From contig NZ_SPUW01000001.1 in NCBI RefSeq assembly GCF_004959925.1, positions 744,001 through 808,000 on the forward strand: a stretch of DNA of 64,000 bases, given 5' to 3'. The stretch is from Pseudooceanicola onchidii (lineage in GTDB: Bacteria > Pseudomonadota > Alphaproteobacteria > Rhodobacterales > Rhodobacteraceae). Positions 25,476-33,132 of the stretch are shown here, one piece after another (position 1 is the first letter of the stretch; each line of letters starts with the position of its first letter). The position numbers and the translations under genes are program-made. Below the pieces are notes generated by a model that was not told the origin of the DNA, did not search any database, and worked only from the letters and a program-made list of their open reading frames with translations.

Positions 25476-26351
25476 ATGTCAGAAACGCCGCTGGTCTTAT
25501 TTATTGATCTGAAGCCAGACACACGCATTGATCTAAAAACGGCGGCTCGTGCCGCGATAGCCTGGGCCGATACGGTCGAGAGTGTTGGAGCGTTCTTCGA
25601 TCCAGCACACCCGCCCACAATTGATCTTGTTGCATCTGAACCCGGAAGCCAAAAGCTGCGGGGTATCATCAAGTCGATTACGGACGATCCGCAGGCGCTT
25701 ATACGAACAGCGATAGTTTCTTCGATCATCTACATTGTAGATACCGGCGGACGCTGGGGGCTTGAGCAAGTTCTTGAATACATGAAAGGGCCAGACGCAC
25801 CGCAGGAAGTTGTTTCTCTATCTGAGGAGGAGCGTACTCAAATCGCCAAGGATGTTGCGGCCGCGCTAGAAGCGCGCCTTGGCGAAGCTCCTGCTAGGAG
25901 GGTGTTTGCTGAGCTTTCCAATGATGATGACGTGACCGGCGTGGGGGTCACTTCTCGAACCGATGGTAATAGGCCTTCCATCGTCGTCAGCAGAGGAGAG
26001 TTTCCGCCGGAGGTGTTCATCATCGACCATGAGGGAACCGAAAAGCGCACGCGGGTAGAGGAGGTTGATCTGGTTCTGTTTCGGCCAGTCTTAACTACCG
26101 AAACTGACAAAAGGTGGGGGTTCACATGGCCGTATGGAAAGATAGGGGCCACCATAAAAGACCATGAGTTCTTAACCAACATGGCCGAAGGGAAGCTTGG
26201 AATTGAGATGGCGCAGGGGATTGTGTTGACGGTTCTGCTCGAAATTTCCGAAGAACGCAGAGAGAGCGTTTGGTCGGTCAAAGAATATTCTGTTCAAAAG
26301 GTTGTCAAAATTCGCCCTCACGAAAAACAGGAGCGGATGGATTTACAGTGA
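25476..26351 (+). CDS. Orphan passenger protein of the IS1595-type element, 291 aa
   Basis: I do not recognise a named family. The start follows a strong AGGAGG. The N-terminal 100 residues look like a mixed alpha/beta unit (PLVLFIDLKPDTRIDLKTAA) ending in a hydrophobic helix (about 75-88, LIRTAIVSSIIYIV). An acidic alpha-helical linker follows. The C-terminal 120 residues look like a beta-rich domain (FRPVLTTETDKRWGFTWPYG ... LGIEMAQGIVLTVLLEI). The base composition is well below the host level. It is convergent with, and overlaps by 9 bases, the small membrane-protein gene. A role in defence, addiction or host modification is possible but only inferred from its place as element cargo. Confidence 0.65.
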   Translation: MSETPLVLFIDLKPDTRIDLKTAARAAIAWADTVESVGAFFDPAHPPTIDLVASEPGSQKLRGIIKSITDDPQALIRTAIVSSIIYIVDTGGRWGLEQVLEYMKGPDAPQEVVSLSEEERTQIAKDVAAALEARLGEAPARRVFAELSNDDDVTGVGVTSRTDGNRPSIVVSRGEFPPEVFIIDHEGTEKRTRVEEVDLVLFRPVLTTETDKRWGFTWPYGKIGATIKDHEFLTNMAEGKLGIEMAQGIVLTVLLEISEERRESVWSVKEYSVQKVVKIRPHEKQERMDLQ

Positions 26352-26522
26352 GGTCAGCAAGATGATGCCGAAAACCACGATGGCTAAGGCGGTCAAGATT
26401 GCCGCAACAGTACTGAGCGTTTGAACCGCAAGCAAAACACCGAAAACCGCAGCAGCCACCACGGTCGGCGCGATCCATTTTCGCACCTTAATCCATTGTT
26501 TTTGCTCTGTTTCCTTGATCAT
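26343..26522 (-). CDS. 59-aa two-helix membrane peptide coupled to DUF6471 gene
   Basis: A small gene reading MIKETEQKQWIKVRKWIAPT followed by two hydrophobic stretches (about residues 18-34 and 38-58) with a short turn, ending LLTSL. The N-terminus is charged and aromatic. Its ATG overlaps the stop codon of the DUF6471 gene in ATGA, a classic sign of translational coupling. The 3' end overlaps the convergent 291-aa gene by 9 bases. It resembles small holin-, toxin- or immunity-like membrane peptides in build only; no family is recognised. Confidence 0.6.
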   Translation of the reverse strand: MIKETEQKQWIKVRKWIAPTVVAAAVFGVLLAVQTLSTVAAILTALAIVVFGIILLTSL

Positions 26523-26731
26523 TCCAAAATCTCAACTCTCTGCACTTTTATAGCAGAAAGGGACTGCAATAGGAACGCCGCAGTGAACTTCCCTCGTGAC
26601 AATTTGTTTCGAATGTTCACCTCTTTGTCTCCAATCAGATCGGCAAGCTGCGCATAGGTCACGCCTTTACGCTTCAGCTCCGCTTTCAGGAGGTTCGCGG
26701 CCATCGTTTCCCATTCTGTTTGCTGCGCCAT
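26519..26731 (-). CDS. DUF6471 helix-turn-helix-like protein
   Basis: A 70-residue protein (TEWETMAANLLKAELKRKGV, then YAQLADLIGDKEVNIRNKLS) with an XRE-like helix-turn-helix pattern that fits the DUF6471 family. Members are small and often carried by mobile DNA. It could bind the dyads in the promoter region between itself and the transposase gene (AAGATA-AACG-TATCTT lies 13 bases upstream of its start), hence be an autoregulator or antitoxin-like partner for the coupled membrane peptide. The regulatory role is inferred. Confidence 0.75.
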   Translation of the reverse strand: MAQQTEWETMAANLLKAELKRKGVTYAQLADLIGDKEVNIRNKLSRGKFTAAFLLQSLSAIKVQRVEILE

Positions 26732-26743
26732 GCGTCACCTTTC

Positions 26744-26759
26744 AAGATAAACGTATCTT
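26744..26759. promoter_or_regulatory. Dyad in the passenger/transposase divergent promoter
   Basis: AAGATA-AACG-TATCTT is a perfect 6+6 inverted repeat just upstream of the DUF6471 start. It overlaps a second one, GTATC-TTTTTT-GATAC. It is a likely operator for a small helix-turn-helix protein. Confidence 0.45.
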
Positions 26760-26806
26760 TTTTGATACCTATGCCCTTGCAAGGGATGCGTCAACGTACC
26801 ATATCT

Positions 26807-26820
26807 GTTACATAGGTAAC
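26807..26820. promoter_or_regulatory. Dyad upstream of the transposase gene
   Basis: GTTAC-ATAG-GTAAC is a perfect 5+5 inverted repeat ending 12 bases before the transposase ATG. It may serve as an operator that limits transposase expression. Confidence 0.4.
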
Positions 26821-26832
26821 GGAAACGATACG

Positions 26833-27795
26833 ATGGCCCAACACTTTCTCCTCTCCGCAGCGTCCCGCACCCTCTCCCTGCGTTCGATCTACAAAGCAGG
26901 CGAGGAAGCAGCTTACGAAACCTTCTGCAAGATGCGCTGGCCCGAGACGGATGGCGAGGCGGTTTGCCCGCGCTGCGGACATGACGAAACCTATTCGATC
27001 AGCACCCGCCGCAAGTTTAAGTGCAAGGCTTGCGCTCACCAGTTTTCGGTTACGTCCGGCACCATCTTTGATTCCCGCAAGATGGCCTTCGTGGACCTGC
27101 TGGCCGCGATCTGCATCATCGTGAACGCATCCAAGGGCGTTTCCATGGTGCAGCTTTCCCGCGACCTGGATTGCCAGTACAAGACCGCCTTTGTACTGGC
27201 CCACAAGCTGCGCGAAGCGATGGCCCTTGAGGTTCAGACTGGCGAAGTGCTGAACGGTCATGTTGAAGTTGATGGCGCGTATTTTGGCGGTCACGTCCGC
27301 CCGGAGAACCGCAAGGAAGACCGGAAGGACCGCCGCCTGAAAGAGAACCAGACCGGCAAGCGCCGCGTGGTTGTGGTCCTGCGTGAGCGTGATGGCCGCA
27401 CTCTGCCGTTTGTTGCCAAGCAGGAAGCGGAAGGCGTGGAACTGGCGAAAGAGAACGTCAGCCGCTCCGCTACCCTGACCGCCGACGAAGCGTCCCATTG
27501 GGATTTGCTCCACGCTGGCTGGTCCGTGGATCGCGTGAACCACTCGCAGGTGTACAGCGATCACGGCAAGCACACCAATATGGCGGAAAACTACTTCTCC
27601 CGCCTGCGCCGCATGGTTGTCGGCCAGCATCACCACGTTTCGCCGCAGTACCTCTACCAGTACGCAAACCACGCCGCATGGCTGGAAGACAACCGCCGCA
27701 CTGACAACGGGACGCTGGCACACATCATGGTTTCGAACGCGATGGACGCGCCGGTTAGCAGGAACTGGAAGGGGTACTGGCAGCGGGCGGCGTGA
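26833..27795 (+). CDS. IS1595 family transposase (ISXO2-like domain)
   Basis: A 320-residue transposase. An N-terminal zinc ribbon (CPRCGHDETYSI ... FKCKACAHQFSVTSGTIF) precedes an ISXO2-type DDE/N catalytic domain with EVDGAYFGG (first Asp), TLTADEASHWD (second Asp) and HTNMAENYFSRLRRM (third residue region). All three acidic/Asn regions are present and no frameshift is seen, so the enzyme looks intact. The start MAQHFLLS is preceded by GGAAACG. Its codon use is closer to the host than that of the passengers. Confidence 0.93.
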   Translation: MAQHFLLSAASRTLSLRSIYKAGEEAAYETFCKMRWPETDGEAVCPRCGHDETYSISTRRKFKCKACAHQFSVTSGTIFDSRKMAFVDLLAAICIIVNASKGVSMVQLSRDLDCQYKTAFVLAHKLREAMALEVQTGEVLNGHVEVDGAYFGGHVRPENRKEDRKDRRLKENQTGKRRVVVVLRERDGRTLPFVAKQEAEGVELAKENVSRSATLTADEASHWDLLHAGWSVDRVNHSQVYSDHGKHTNMAENYFSRLRRMVVGQHHHVSPQYLYQYANHAAWLEDNRRTDNGTLAHIMVSNAMDAPVSRNWKGYWQRAA

Positions 27796-27873
27796 CATAT
27801 TTTGTGTATTGGGGTTGACCAACCCACGACCTGAGGTATTCGCCATGGACTCAGGCAGAACGAATCAAGTATA

Positions 27874-27910
27874 TTCATCCGTGGGGCTGCAATGGGACCC
27901 CACGGATGAA
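27874..27910. repeat. Strong 13-bp inverted repeat downstream of the transposase gene
   Basis: TTCATCCGTGGGG and CCCCACGGATGAA form a perfect 13-bp stem around an 11-base loop. It could end transposase transcription or form a structured RNA, although no U tract follows. A possible 23-codon frame (27,845-27,916) runs through it. A second small hairpin TTGACGG-AAG-CCGTCAA lies at 27,966-27,982. Confidence 0.6.
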
Positions 27911-28015
27911 ACTTGAGCCGTGCGACCGGCCAGTCTTGTCAGTGAACACGACAAGAATCCCATTTTTGACGGAAGCCGTCAAGCCTGTCGCCGCCTCTGA
28001 CCTAAGAGGTGCGCC

Positions 28016-28123
28016 ATGGGACTTTCCCTTGGTCTCGGACTTGGGCTTGGAATGAATCAACCGGTTCCGACCGTTGATGAAAAGGACAAGCCCAAGAAGC
28101 CGAAGAAGGAAAAGGACAAGTAA
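28016..28123 (+). CDS. Small glycine/leucine-lysine ORF in mobile element, 35 aa
   Basis: MGLSLGLGLGLGMNQPVPTV followed by a lysine- and aspartate-rich tail, with AGAGG 6 bases upstream of the ATG. The Gly-Leu repeat plus basic tail is odd. It may be a real micro-protein of the element or chance. No homologue is known to me. Confidence 0.3.
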   Translation: MGLSLGLGLGLGMNQPVPTVDEKDKPKKPKKEKDK

Positions 28124-28140
28124 CGCTTGTCTGGCTGGCC

Positions 28141-28476
28141 CTACGGGGTCAGCCTCCACACCGGCCCACCCTCAATCTTTCCCCTAAGCTTCGACAAAGC
28201 CCCATCCACTCGCCAATAAAGCCGATCCGTGGGCACGTCAGGTCGAAGCGCCCCAATATATTCGACAAGCTGCGCACGGGTCTTGGGGCCATCCCTGAGC
28301 GCATCCAGCACCATCCGCCCCATCTCTCCGCGTCGGGCTGTGGCAATTAACACACGGGGCATATCCACGCCGCGCATGGCCAGCAGCGCCTCCACATGGT
28401 CCAGACCGTCGCCACCTTCCCGGATGATCTGCTTTCGGAGCGCCAGCAGCGCGTTATTGATCGTCTTGTCCTGCAT
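28141..28476 (-). CDS. Winged-helix-like passenger protein, 111 aa
   Basis: The protein has a helical N-terminus (NALLALRKQIIREGGDG), a basic middle and a C-terminal half (MVLDALRDGPKTRAQLVEYI ... VDGALSKLRGKIEGGPVWRL) that reads like a winged helix-turn-helix. It lies just inside the right end of the IS1595-type element, convergent with the transposase. It could be a DNA-binding regulator or transposition accessory; the family is not recognised. Confidence 0.6.
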   Translation of the reverse strand: MQDKTINNALLALRKQIIREGGDGLDHVEALLAMRGVDMPRVLIATARRGEMGRMVLDALRDGPKTRAQLVEYIGALRPDVPTDRLYWRVDGALSKLRGKIEGGPVWRLTP

Positions 28477-28519
28477 GGGGGCAGGGTAGCAATTTCAGCG
28501 CGTCAGGGATTCACAGAAG

Positions 28520-28543
28520 TTGGTGCGTTTGATACATAAGGCC
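28520..28543 (-). repeat. Right terminal inverted repeat
   Basis: The exact 24-base reverse complement of the left end, ending CATAAGGCC. Confidence 0.88.
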
Positions 28544-28553
28544 GGATATTTGC
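28544..28553. repeat. Target-site duplication, right
   Basis: GGATATTTGC follows the right inverted repeat. The sequence then continues AGCAAAAAGAAG, restoring the end of the interrupted intergenic repeat. Confidence 0.8.
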
Positions 28554-28575
28554 AGCAAAAAGAAGCTGCGGTCTG

Positions 28576-29616
28576 TCAGCCGCGCCAGAGCGCCTCGTAG
28601 ACCTCGGCGATGCCTTGGGCTTCGCGGTCGATCGAGAAGAGCCGGGAGGCGTCCTGGCGGGCATGGACGGCCATCTGGGCAAGGCGGGCGGGATCCGACA
28701 GCAGGGTGACCAGCGCCTCGGCGGCCTGAGGTGCGGCCTCGACCGGGACGGTGATGCCATTGGCGCCGCCTTGCGTGAAATGCCGGAAATACCCGGCCTC
28801 GGAGGCGAGGAGCGGCACGCCGGACGCCATCGCCTCGAGCGGGGCCATGCCGTAGCCTTCGTACCGGGGCAGCTGCACGCAGAGATCCAGCGCGGGCAAC
28901 AGGTCGACCATGCGCTCGGGCGCGAGTTCGCCGGGAAAGAGGATGCGGTCGGCCAGACCGGCGGCGGCGATCCTGGCCTTCTGATCTGCCAGGAACTTTT
29001 CGTGTTTGGACGTTGCCTTGCCGATCACCAGCGCGGTGACGCCGGGAAGGTCCGGCAGGGCGGCGATGGCGGCGTCAATGAAGACATCGGTCCCCTTTTC
29101 GGGCCGGATACGCCCGATCGTGGCGATGCCCCTCTGGCCGGGGTATCCGGTGGCGGCCCAGGCGGCGGTGCGGTCCGGCGCCGGTACAAAGAGGCTGGTA
29201 TCGACCCCGTGCGGCACCACGGCGCGGACATGCGGCACGAATTCGGCCGCCTTGTCGGTCGTCGCGATCACCGCGTCCATGCGCGAGATCAGCCAGCGCG
29301 GAAAGGCCGAATGCAGCCGTTGCGCGGCTGAAGTGAAGACGATCCGGATCGGCAGGCGCAGCACGTCGCGGGCCCAGATGGCGGTCTGCATTTCCGGATT
29401 GCGGCGGACGTGCCAGATCGCGAAGGACCGACCTTCGGGGGCGTCGCGCGACAGGCGCCGGGCGTCACGTCGGCTGATCGGATCGGGCGCGCCGGGCAGG
29501 GAATGGCCGACGAGCCGCAGGTCATACTGCGACATCTGCTGGCGGATCACCCCGGCGGCGGTCGAGGAGACGCCGGTGTAGTTGCGGTTGAAGTTGGTGA
29601 CGAAAAGCTCGGGCAT
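28576..29616 (-). CDS. Glycosyltransferase family 4 (LPS core type)
   Basis: A 346-residue GT-B retaining glycosyltransferase. The C-terminal nucleotide-sugar half is clear: TIGRIRPEKGTDVFIDA, LADRILFPGELAPERMVDLL and the E-x7-E-like PRYEGYGMAPLEAMASGVP. The N-terminal acceptor domain starts directly at FVTNFNRNYTGVSSTAAGVI. Location immediately downstream of the Kdo transferase gene (2-base gap) argues for a mannosyl- or other core-oligosaccharide transferase of LPS, as with lpcC of rhizobia. The sugar donor is inferred. Confidence 0.85.
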   Translation of the reverse strand: MPELFVTNFNRNYTGVSSTAAGVIRQQMSQYDLRLVGHSLPGAPDPISRRDARRLSRDAPEGRSFAIWHVRRNPEMQTAIWARDVLRLPIRIVFTSAAQRLHSAFPRWLISRMDAVIATTDKAAEFVPHVRAVVPHGVDTSLFVPAPDRTAAWAATGYPGQRGIATIGRIRPEKGTDVFIDAAIAALPDLPGVTALVIGKATSKHEKFLADQKARIAAAGLADRILFPGELAPERMVDLLPALDLCVQLPRYEGYGMAPLEAMASGVPLLASEAGYFRHFTQGGANGITVPVEAAPQAAEALVTLLSDPARLAQMAVHARQDASRLFSIDREAQGIAEVYEALWRG

Positions 29617-29618
29617 GG

Positions 29619-30899
29619 TCAGCTAAGCAGTTGTTCATCCAGAAGGGCCGCCAGCCCGTCCAGCTGATCCAGCTGCGACTGCGCCAGCGACTGCGCCACG
29701 CTTTTCTGGCCGCGCTGTTCTTCGAGATCGGTGAGCAGGAGGGCGACGGCTTCGGCCAGCTCGCGCGGGGTCTTGATCATGCTGACAGCCCCGGCTTCGG
29801 TAAACTGGTCGTAGACATCGGCAAAGTTCGCGACCCGGCGGCCCGAGATCAGCGCGCAGTTCATCTGTGCCGGTTCATAGGGGTTGTGGCCCCCGGCGCG
29901 CCCCAGGGATCCCCCCATGAAGACGACCGAGGCCAGTTGATACCAGACCCCCATTTCGCCAAGGGTGTCGGCAATATAGACCTCGGAGGCGCCGGGATCG
30001 CGTGAGTGCGATCGGCGGGTGCAGGTCAGCCCCTTGGCTTCGACCATCGCCGCGATCTCGGCGGCGCGTTCGGGATGGCGGGGCACAAGGATCAGACGCG
30101 CCCCGCGCACCATGTCGCGCAGGCGGATCTGGGCTTCGATCACCTTTTCCTCTTCGCCGGGATGCGTCGAGGCCGCGACCCAGAGAAGACCGGAATAGGC
30201 CGCTTCGACCTCCATGTAGGCACGTTCGTCGACTGGCAGCGGATCGGCCATCGCCTTGAGGTTCGGTCCGCGCGCCACGCGGTCGGGATCGGCGCCAAGC
30301 GCGATCAGCCCGTCCAGCGTCCGCTGGTCCTGCGTGCGGATCAGGGTGAACAGCCCCAGCAGGTAGCGGGCGGTGCTGTCGAACCGCTGCCAGTTCTTCA
30401 GGCTCGATTTCGACATCCGCGCATTGACCAGCGCCAGCGGGATCCCGGCGGTATGGGCCGCGACCAGCATCTGCGGCCAAAGCTCGCTTTCCACGAAGAT
30501 CGCGGCGTCGGGTTTCCAATGGTCCAGGAACCGCCGCAGGGCCGAGGGACGGTCAAGGGGCGCGAACTGGTGCCGGCAGCCGGGCGGCATCCGCTTTTCC
30601 AGGATCGCCGCCGAAGATGCGGTGCCCGAGGTGATCAGCACCTCGGCCCCCTCGTCGCGTTCCACCATGCGGCGGGCCAGCGCCAGCACCGACAGGCTTT
30701 CGCCGACGCTGGCCGCGTGGAACCAGATCAGCCGACCGGCGGGCCGGGGCAGGGTCGCATGGCCCAGCCTTTCCCGGCGGCGCGCGGCGCTTACCCCCTG
30801 GCGGGCAAGCTTGCGGGACACGCGGTACCAGACCAGCGGCGCGGCAAGCGCCGCGATTCCACGGTAGAAGTGGAAGAACGCCGTTCCCTGGGGCGCCAT
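29619..30899 (-). CDS. waaA: 3-deoxy-D-manno-octulosonic acid transferase
   Basis: A 426-residue WaaA/KdtA that adds Kdo to lipid A precursors at the inner membrane. It shows an N-terminal hydrophobic anchor, RLIWFHAASVGESLSVLALA with the catalytic Glu, VESELWPQML, NARMSKSSLKNW and the C-terminal VVFMGGSLGRAGGHNPYEPA. Its ATG shares one base with the moaA stop codon (TGATG), so moaA, waaA and the glycosyltransferase form a translationally coupled series. Confidence 0.93.
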   Translation of the reverse strand: MAPQGTAFFHFYRGIAALAAPLVWYRVSRKLARQGVSAARRRERLGHATLPRPAGRLIWFHAASVGESLSVLALARRMVERDEGAEVLITSGTASSAAILEKRMPPGCRHQFAPLDRPSALRRFLDHWKPDAAIFVESELWPQMLVAAHTAGIPLALVNARMSKSSLKNWQRFDSTARYLLGLFTLIRTQDQRTLDGLIALGADPDRVARGPNLKAMADPLPVDERAYMEVEAAYSGLLWVAASTHPGEEEKVIEAQIRLRDMVRGARLILVPRHPERAAEIAAMVEAKGLTCTRRSHSRDPGASEVYIADTLGEMGVWYQLASVVFMGGSLGRAGGHNPYEPAQMNCALISGRRVANFADVYDQFTEAGAVSMIKTPRELAEAVALLLTDLEEQRGQKSVAQSLAQSQLDQLDGLAALLDEQLLS

Positions 30900-31906
30900 C
30901 AGCCGCCCGTGTGGCTCATGTGCCGCGACACCTGGCCATCGGCCCGCTGACGGGAATAGTCGAAGTCGTGCCCCTTGGGCTTGAGCAGGATCGCGGCGCG
31001 GATCGCGTCTTCAAGCGGGGCGTCATCCTGCGGGTGATCGCGCAGGGGCGCGCGCAGGTCAGCGACGTCTTCCTGGCCGAGGCACATGTAGATTTCGCCG
31101 GTGCAGGTCACGCGGACGCGGTTGCAGCTTTCACAGAAGTTATGCGTCAGCGGCGTGATGAACCCGATCTTCTGCCCGGTTTCCTGCAGCTGCACATAGC
31201 GCGCCGGTCCGCCCGAGCGTTCGGCAAGGTCGATCAGCGTATATCGTTCAGCCAGTTGCGCGCGCAGGTCCTTCAGCGACCAGTACTGGCCGATCCGGTT
31301 CTCGTTGCCCAGATCGCCCATGGGCATGACCTCGATCCAGGTCAGGTCCATGTCGCGGGCGGCGCAGAATTCGGCCAGGGTGAACAGCTCGTCTTCGTTG
31401 AAGCCCTTCAGCGCCACGGCATTCAGCTTGACCCGCAGGCCCGCTGCCTGCGCCGCATCAAGCCCGCGCAGCACCTGCGGCAGGCGACCCCAACGGGTCA
31501 CGCGGGCGAATTTGTCTTCGTCCAGCGTGTCGAGCGACACGTTGATCCGGCGCACCCCCGCCGCGTAAAGATCCTTGGCAAAGCGTTCCAGCTGAGAGCC
31601 GTTCGTCGTCAGCGTCAGTTCCTTCAGCGCGCCCGAGTCGAGATGGCGCGACATCGACCGGAAGAAGGTCATGATATCGCGACGCACCAGCGGCTCGCCC
31701 CCGGTGATCCGCAGCTTTTCCACGCCGAGGCCGACGAAGGTCGAACACAGGCGGTCCAGTTCCTCAAGCGTCAGAAGTTCCTTCTTGGGCAGGAAGGTCA
31801 TGTTCTCGGACATGCAGTAGACACAGCGGAAATCGCACCGATCCGTCACCGAGACGCGGAGATAGGTGATCGCACGGGCGAAGGGATCGATCAGCGGAGC
31901 CGTCAT
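30899..31906 (-). CDS. moaA: GTP 3',8-cyclase
   Basis: A 335-residue radical-SAM enzyme for the first step of molybdenum cofactor synthesis. The SAM cluster cysteines are C24, C28 and C31 ([13 protein letters not shown]). A second C-terminal cluster is in [20 protein letters not shown], and the functionally needed C-terminal Gly-Gly is present (SHTGG). Its product supports molybdoenzymes such as the IorAB-type hydroxylase earlier in this window. It leads a coupled unit with waaA, an unusual partner for a cofactor gene. Confidence 0.95.
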   Translation of the reverse strand: MTAPLIDPFARAITYLRVSVTDRCDFRCVYCMSENMTFLPKKELLTLEELDRLCSTFVGLGVEKLRITGGEPLVRRDIMTFFRSMSRHLDSGALKELTLTTNGSQLERFAKDLYAAGVRRINVSLDTLDEDKFARVTRWGRLPQVLRGLDAAQAAGLRVKLNAVALKGFNEDELFTLAEFCAARDMDLTWIEVMPMGDLGNENRIGQYWSLKDLRAQLAERYTLIDLAERSGGPARYVQLQETGQKIGFITPLTHNFCESCNRVRVTCTGEIYMCLGQEDVADLRAPLRDHPQDDAPLEDAIRAAILLKPKGHDFDYSRQRADGQVSRHMSHTGG

Positions 31907-32021
31907 GCGCAGAACTTAAGGCCCGGGCAGGGGCAGCACAAGCGGGAAGGGGGGCGACTTTTGGCCCAGGCGGCACCGGAAAAAGATTGACCCCGGGCGG
32001 GGGCGGCGCATCATTCCCCAT

Positions 32022-32450
32022 ATGAAAGCCCTTGTCCTGTCCGCGCTTCTGGCCCTGTCCGCCTGTTCGTCCATGCCCGCGTTCCGTGCGCCGGGTCCGC
32101 AGCCCGCGACCGCAGACCCGGTGGCGCAGGGGCCTTACGCGCAGGTCCGGCCGCAGGGCCGGCCCGGCGAGGGCGGCGCGACACCCGTGGCGGCCGCGCC
32201 CCCTGCGTCCGGGCGGCTGGGCACGACCGTGGCCTCGCTTGGCAATGCGGCCGAACCGGGGATCTGGCTGAAGACGCCCTTGGTGCGCACCGAGGGGCCG
32301 GGAACGGTCAGCTATGGCGGAAAATCCGTCACGGCGCGCCTGATCCCGATCGACGGGCCGGCGACGGCGGGATCGCGCGCCTCGCTTCAACTGATGCAGG
32401 GGCTGGGGGCGCCGCTGACCGGCCTGCCGGAATTCACCGTCAGTCGCTAA
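32022..32450 (+). CDS. Small lipoprotein, divergent from moaA
   Basis: A 142-residue protein with a lipoprotein signal (MKALVLSALLALSACSS, lipobox LSAC). A Pro/Ala/Gly-rich linker and a compact C-terminal domain ending LMQGLGAPLTGLPEFTVSR follow. The lipid anchor would place it in the periplasm-facing envelope. I recognise no function. The 3' end overlaps that of the AlkD-like gene by 11 bases. Confidence 0.7.
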   Translation: MKALVLSALLALSACSSMPAFRAPGPQPATADPVAQGPYAQVRPQGRPGEGGATPVAAAPPASGRLGTTVASLGNAAEPGIWLKTPLVRTEGPGTVSYGGKSVTARLIPIDGPATAGSRASLQLMQGLGAPLTGLPEFTVSR

Positions 32451-33132
32451 GGTACTTGCCCGCCTCTTTGCGCGCAAAGGCCTTCATGCCGGACCCGTAT
32501 TCGGCAAGGAAGGCGCGCACCCGGGCGGCGTCGTGCTTGGACAGTTCGCGCAGCCACCAGGCGATGGCCTTCTGGATGAACCAGTCCCGATCCGAGACAT
32601 AGCCGCCCGCCCAGTCCAGCACCCGGTCGCGGGCGGCGGCTTCAGCCTCGGAAGGATGGTTGGACTTGGTCAGAAACAGCGTCGAGACCAGCGCGGCGCG
32701 GCGGGTCCACATGTGATCCGACACCGTCCAGGCTTCCAGATCGTCCAGCCGCGTCAGATCCGCCTGAAGCCGCCGCCCGATGGCGCTGCAGGCGTGATCG
32801 GCAATCGCCCAGGCGTCGAACTGCGGCACCCAGGAGGCCAGCAGATCCCAGACCGGCGCATCGCCCTTGATCCGCGCCTGCGTCAGAAGCTTGGCGGCGG
32901 CGATCCGCGCCTCGTGAATGTCCGTCGCCCACAGACCGTCGGCCAGCGCGACGCGGTCCTCAAGCGACAATTCACGCCGCCATTCGGTCGTGAGGTCGTT
33001 CACCGCCGGGTTGGGCACGCCCAGGTAGGTCCGGTCCACCTTGTGATAGGCGGTACTGCCCTCGGCCCGGCCCGGTTCCTCGTGGGCGCGCAGGGCCTCG
33101 AGCGCGGCCTCGACGGACATGGGTGCGGTCAT
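32440..33132 (-). CDS. DNA alkylation repair protein (AlkD-like HEAT-repeat)
   Basis: A 230-residue all-helical protein of the AlkC/AlkD-like DNA alkylation repair family. Members are glycosylases removing alkylated purines through a HEAT-repeat cradle. Recognisable segments are RTYLGVPNPAVNDLTTEWRR, WVPQFDAWAIADHACSAIGR, MWTRRAALVSTLFL and DRDWFIQKAIAWWLRELSKH, the last being the DNA-contact Trp region. The start was chosen because its ATG overlaps the glmS stop in ATGA, indicating translational coupling to glmS. Confidence 0.85.
   Translation of the reverse strand: MTAPMSVEAALEALRAHEEPGRAEGSTAYHKVDRTYLGVPNPAVNDLTTEWRRELSLEDRVALADGLWATDIHEARIAAAKLLTQARIKGDAPVWDLLASWVPQFDAWAIADHACSAIGRRLQADLTRLDDLEAWTVSDHMWTRRAALVSTLFLTKSNHPSEAEAAARDRVLDWAGGYVSDRDWFIQKAIAWWLRELSKHDAARVRAFLAEYGSGMKAFARKEAGKYLSD

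Larger units (their letters stand above)
25377..28543. mobile_element. IS1595-family element with passenger genes (3167 bp)
   Basis: The ends are perfect 24-base inverted repeats (25,377-25,400 and 28,520-28,543, beginning GGCCTTATGTATC). Both are flanked by the direct repeat GGATATTTGC. The element carries one IS1595/ISXO2-type transposase and unrelated passenger genes, a layout known for the IS1595 family. Passenger DNA is clearly less GC-rich than the host, indicating foreign origin. Intact ends and transposase suggest recent, possibly still active, transposition. The usual IS1595 duplication is 8 bp; here 10 bases match, of which two may be chance or part of the recognised end. Confidence 0.88.

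Noticed and set aside
26421-26657. A 78-codon plus-strand frame in the mobile element
   Set aside because: It is opposite the ATGA-coupled DUF6471 and membrane-peptide genes and lacks a ribosome site.
27875-28159. A 94-codon minus-strand frame in the mobile element
   Set aside because: It has a hydrophobic stretch but no ribosome site and runs through the strong inverted repeat; weaker than the plus-strand micro-ORF it overlaps.
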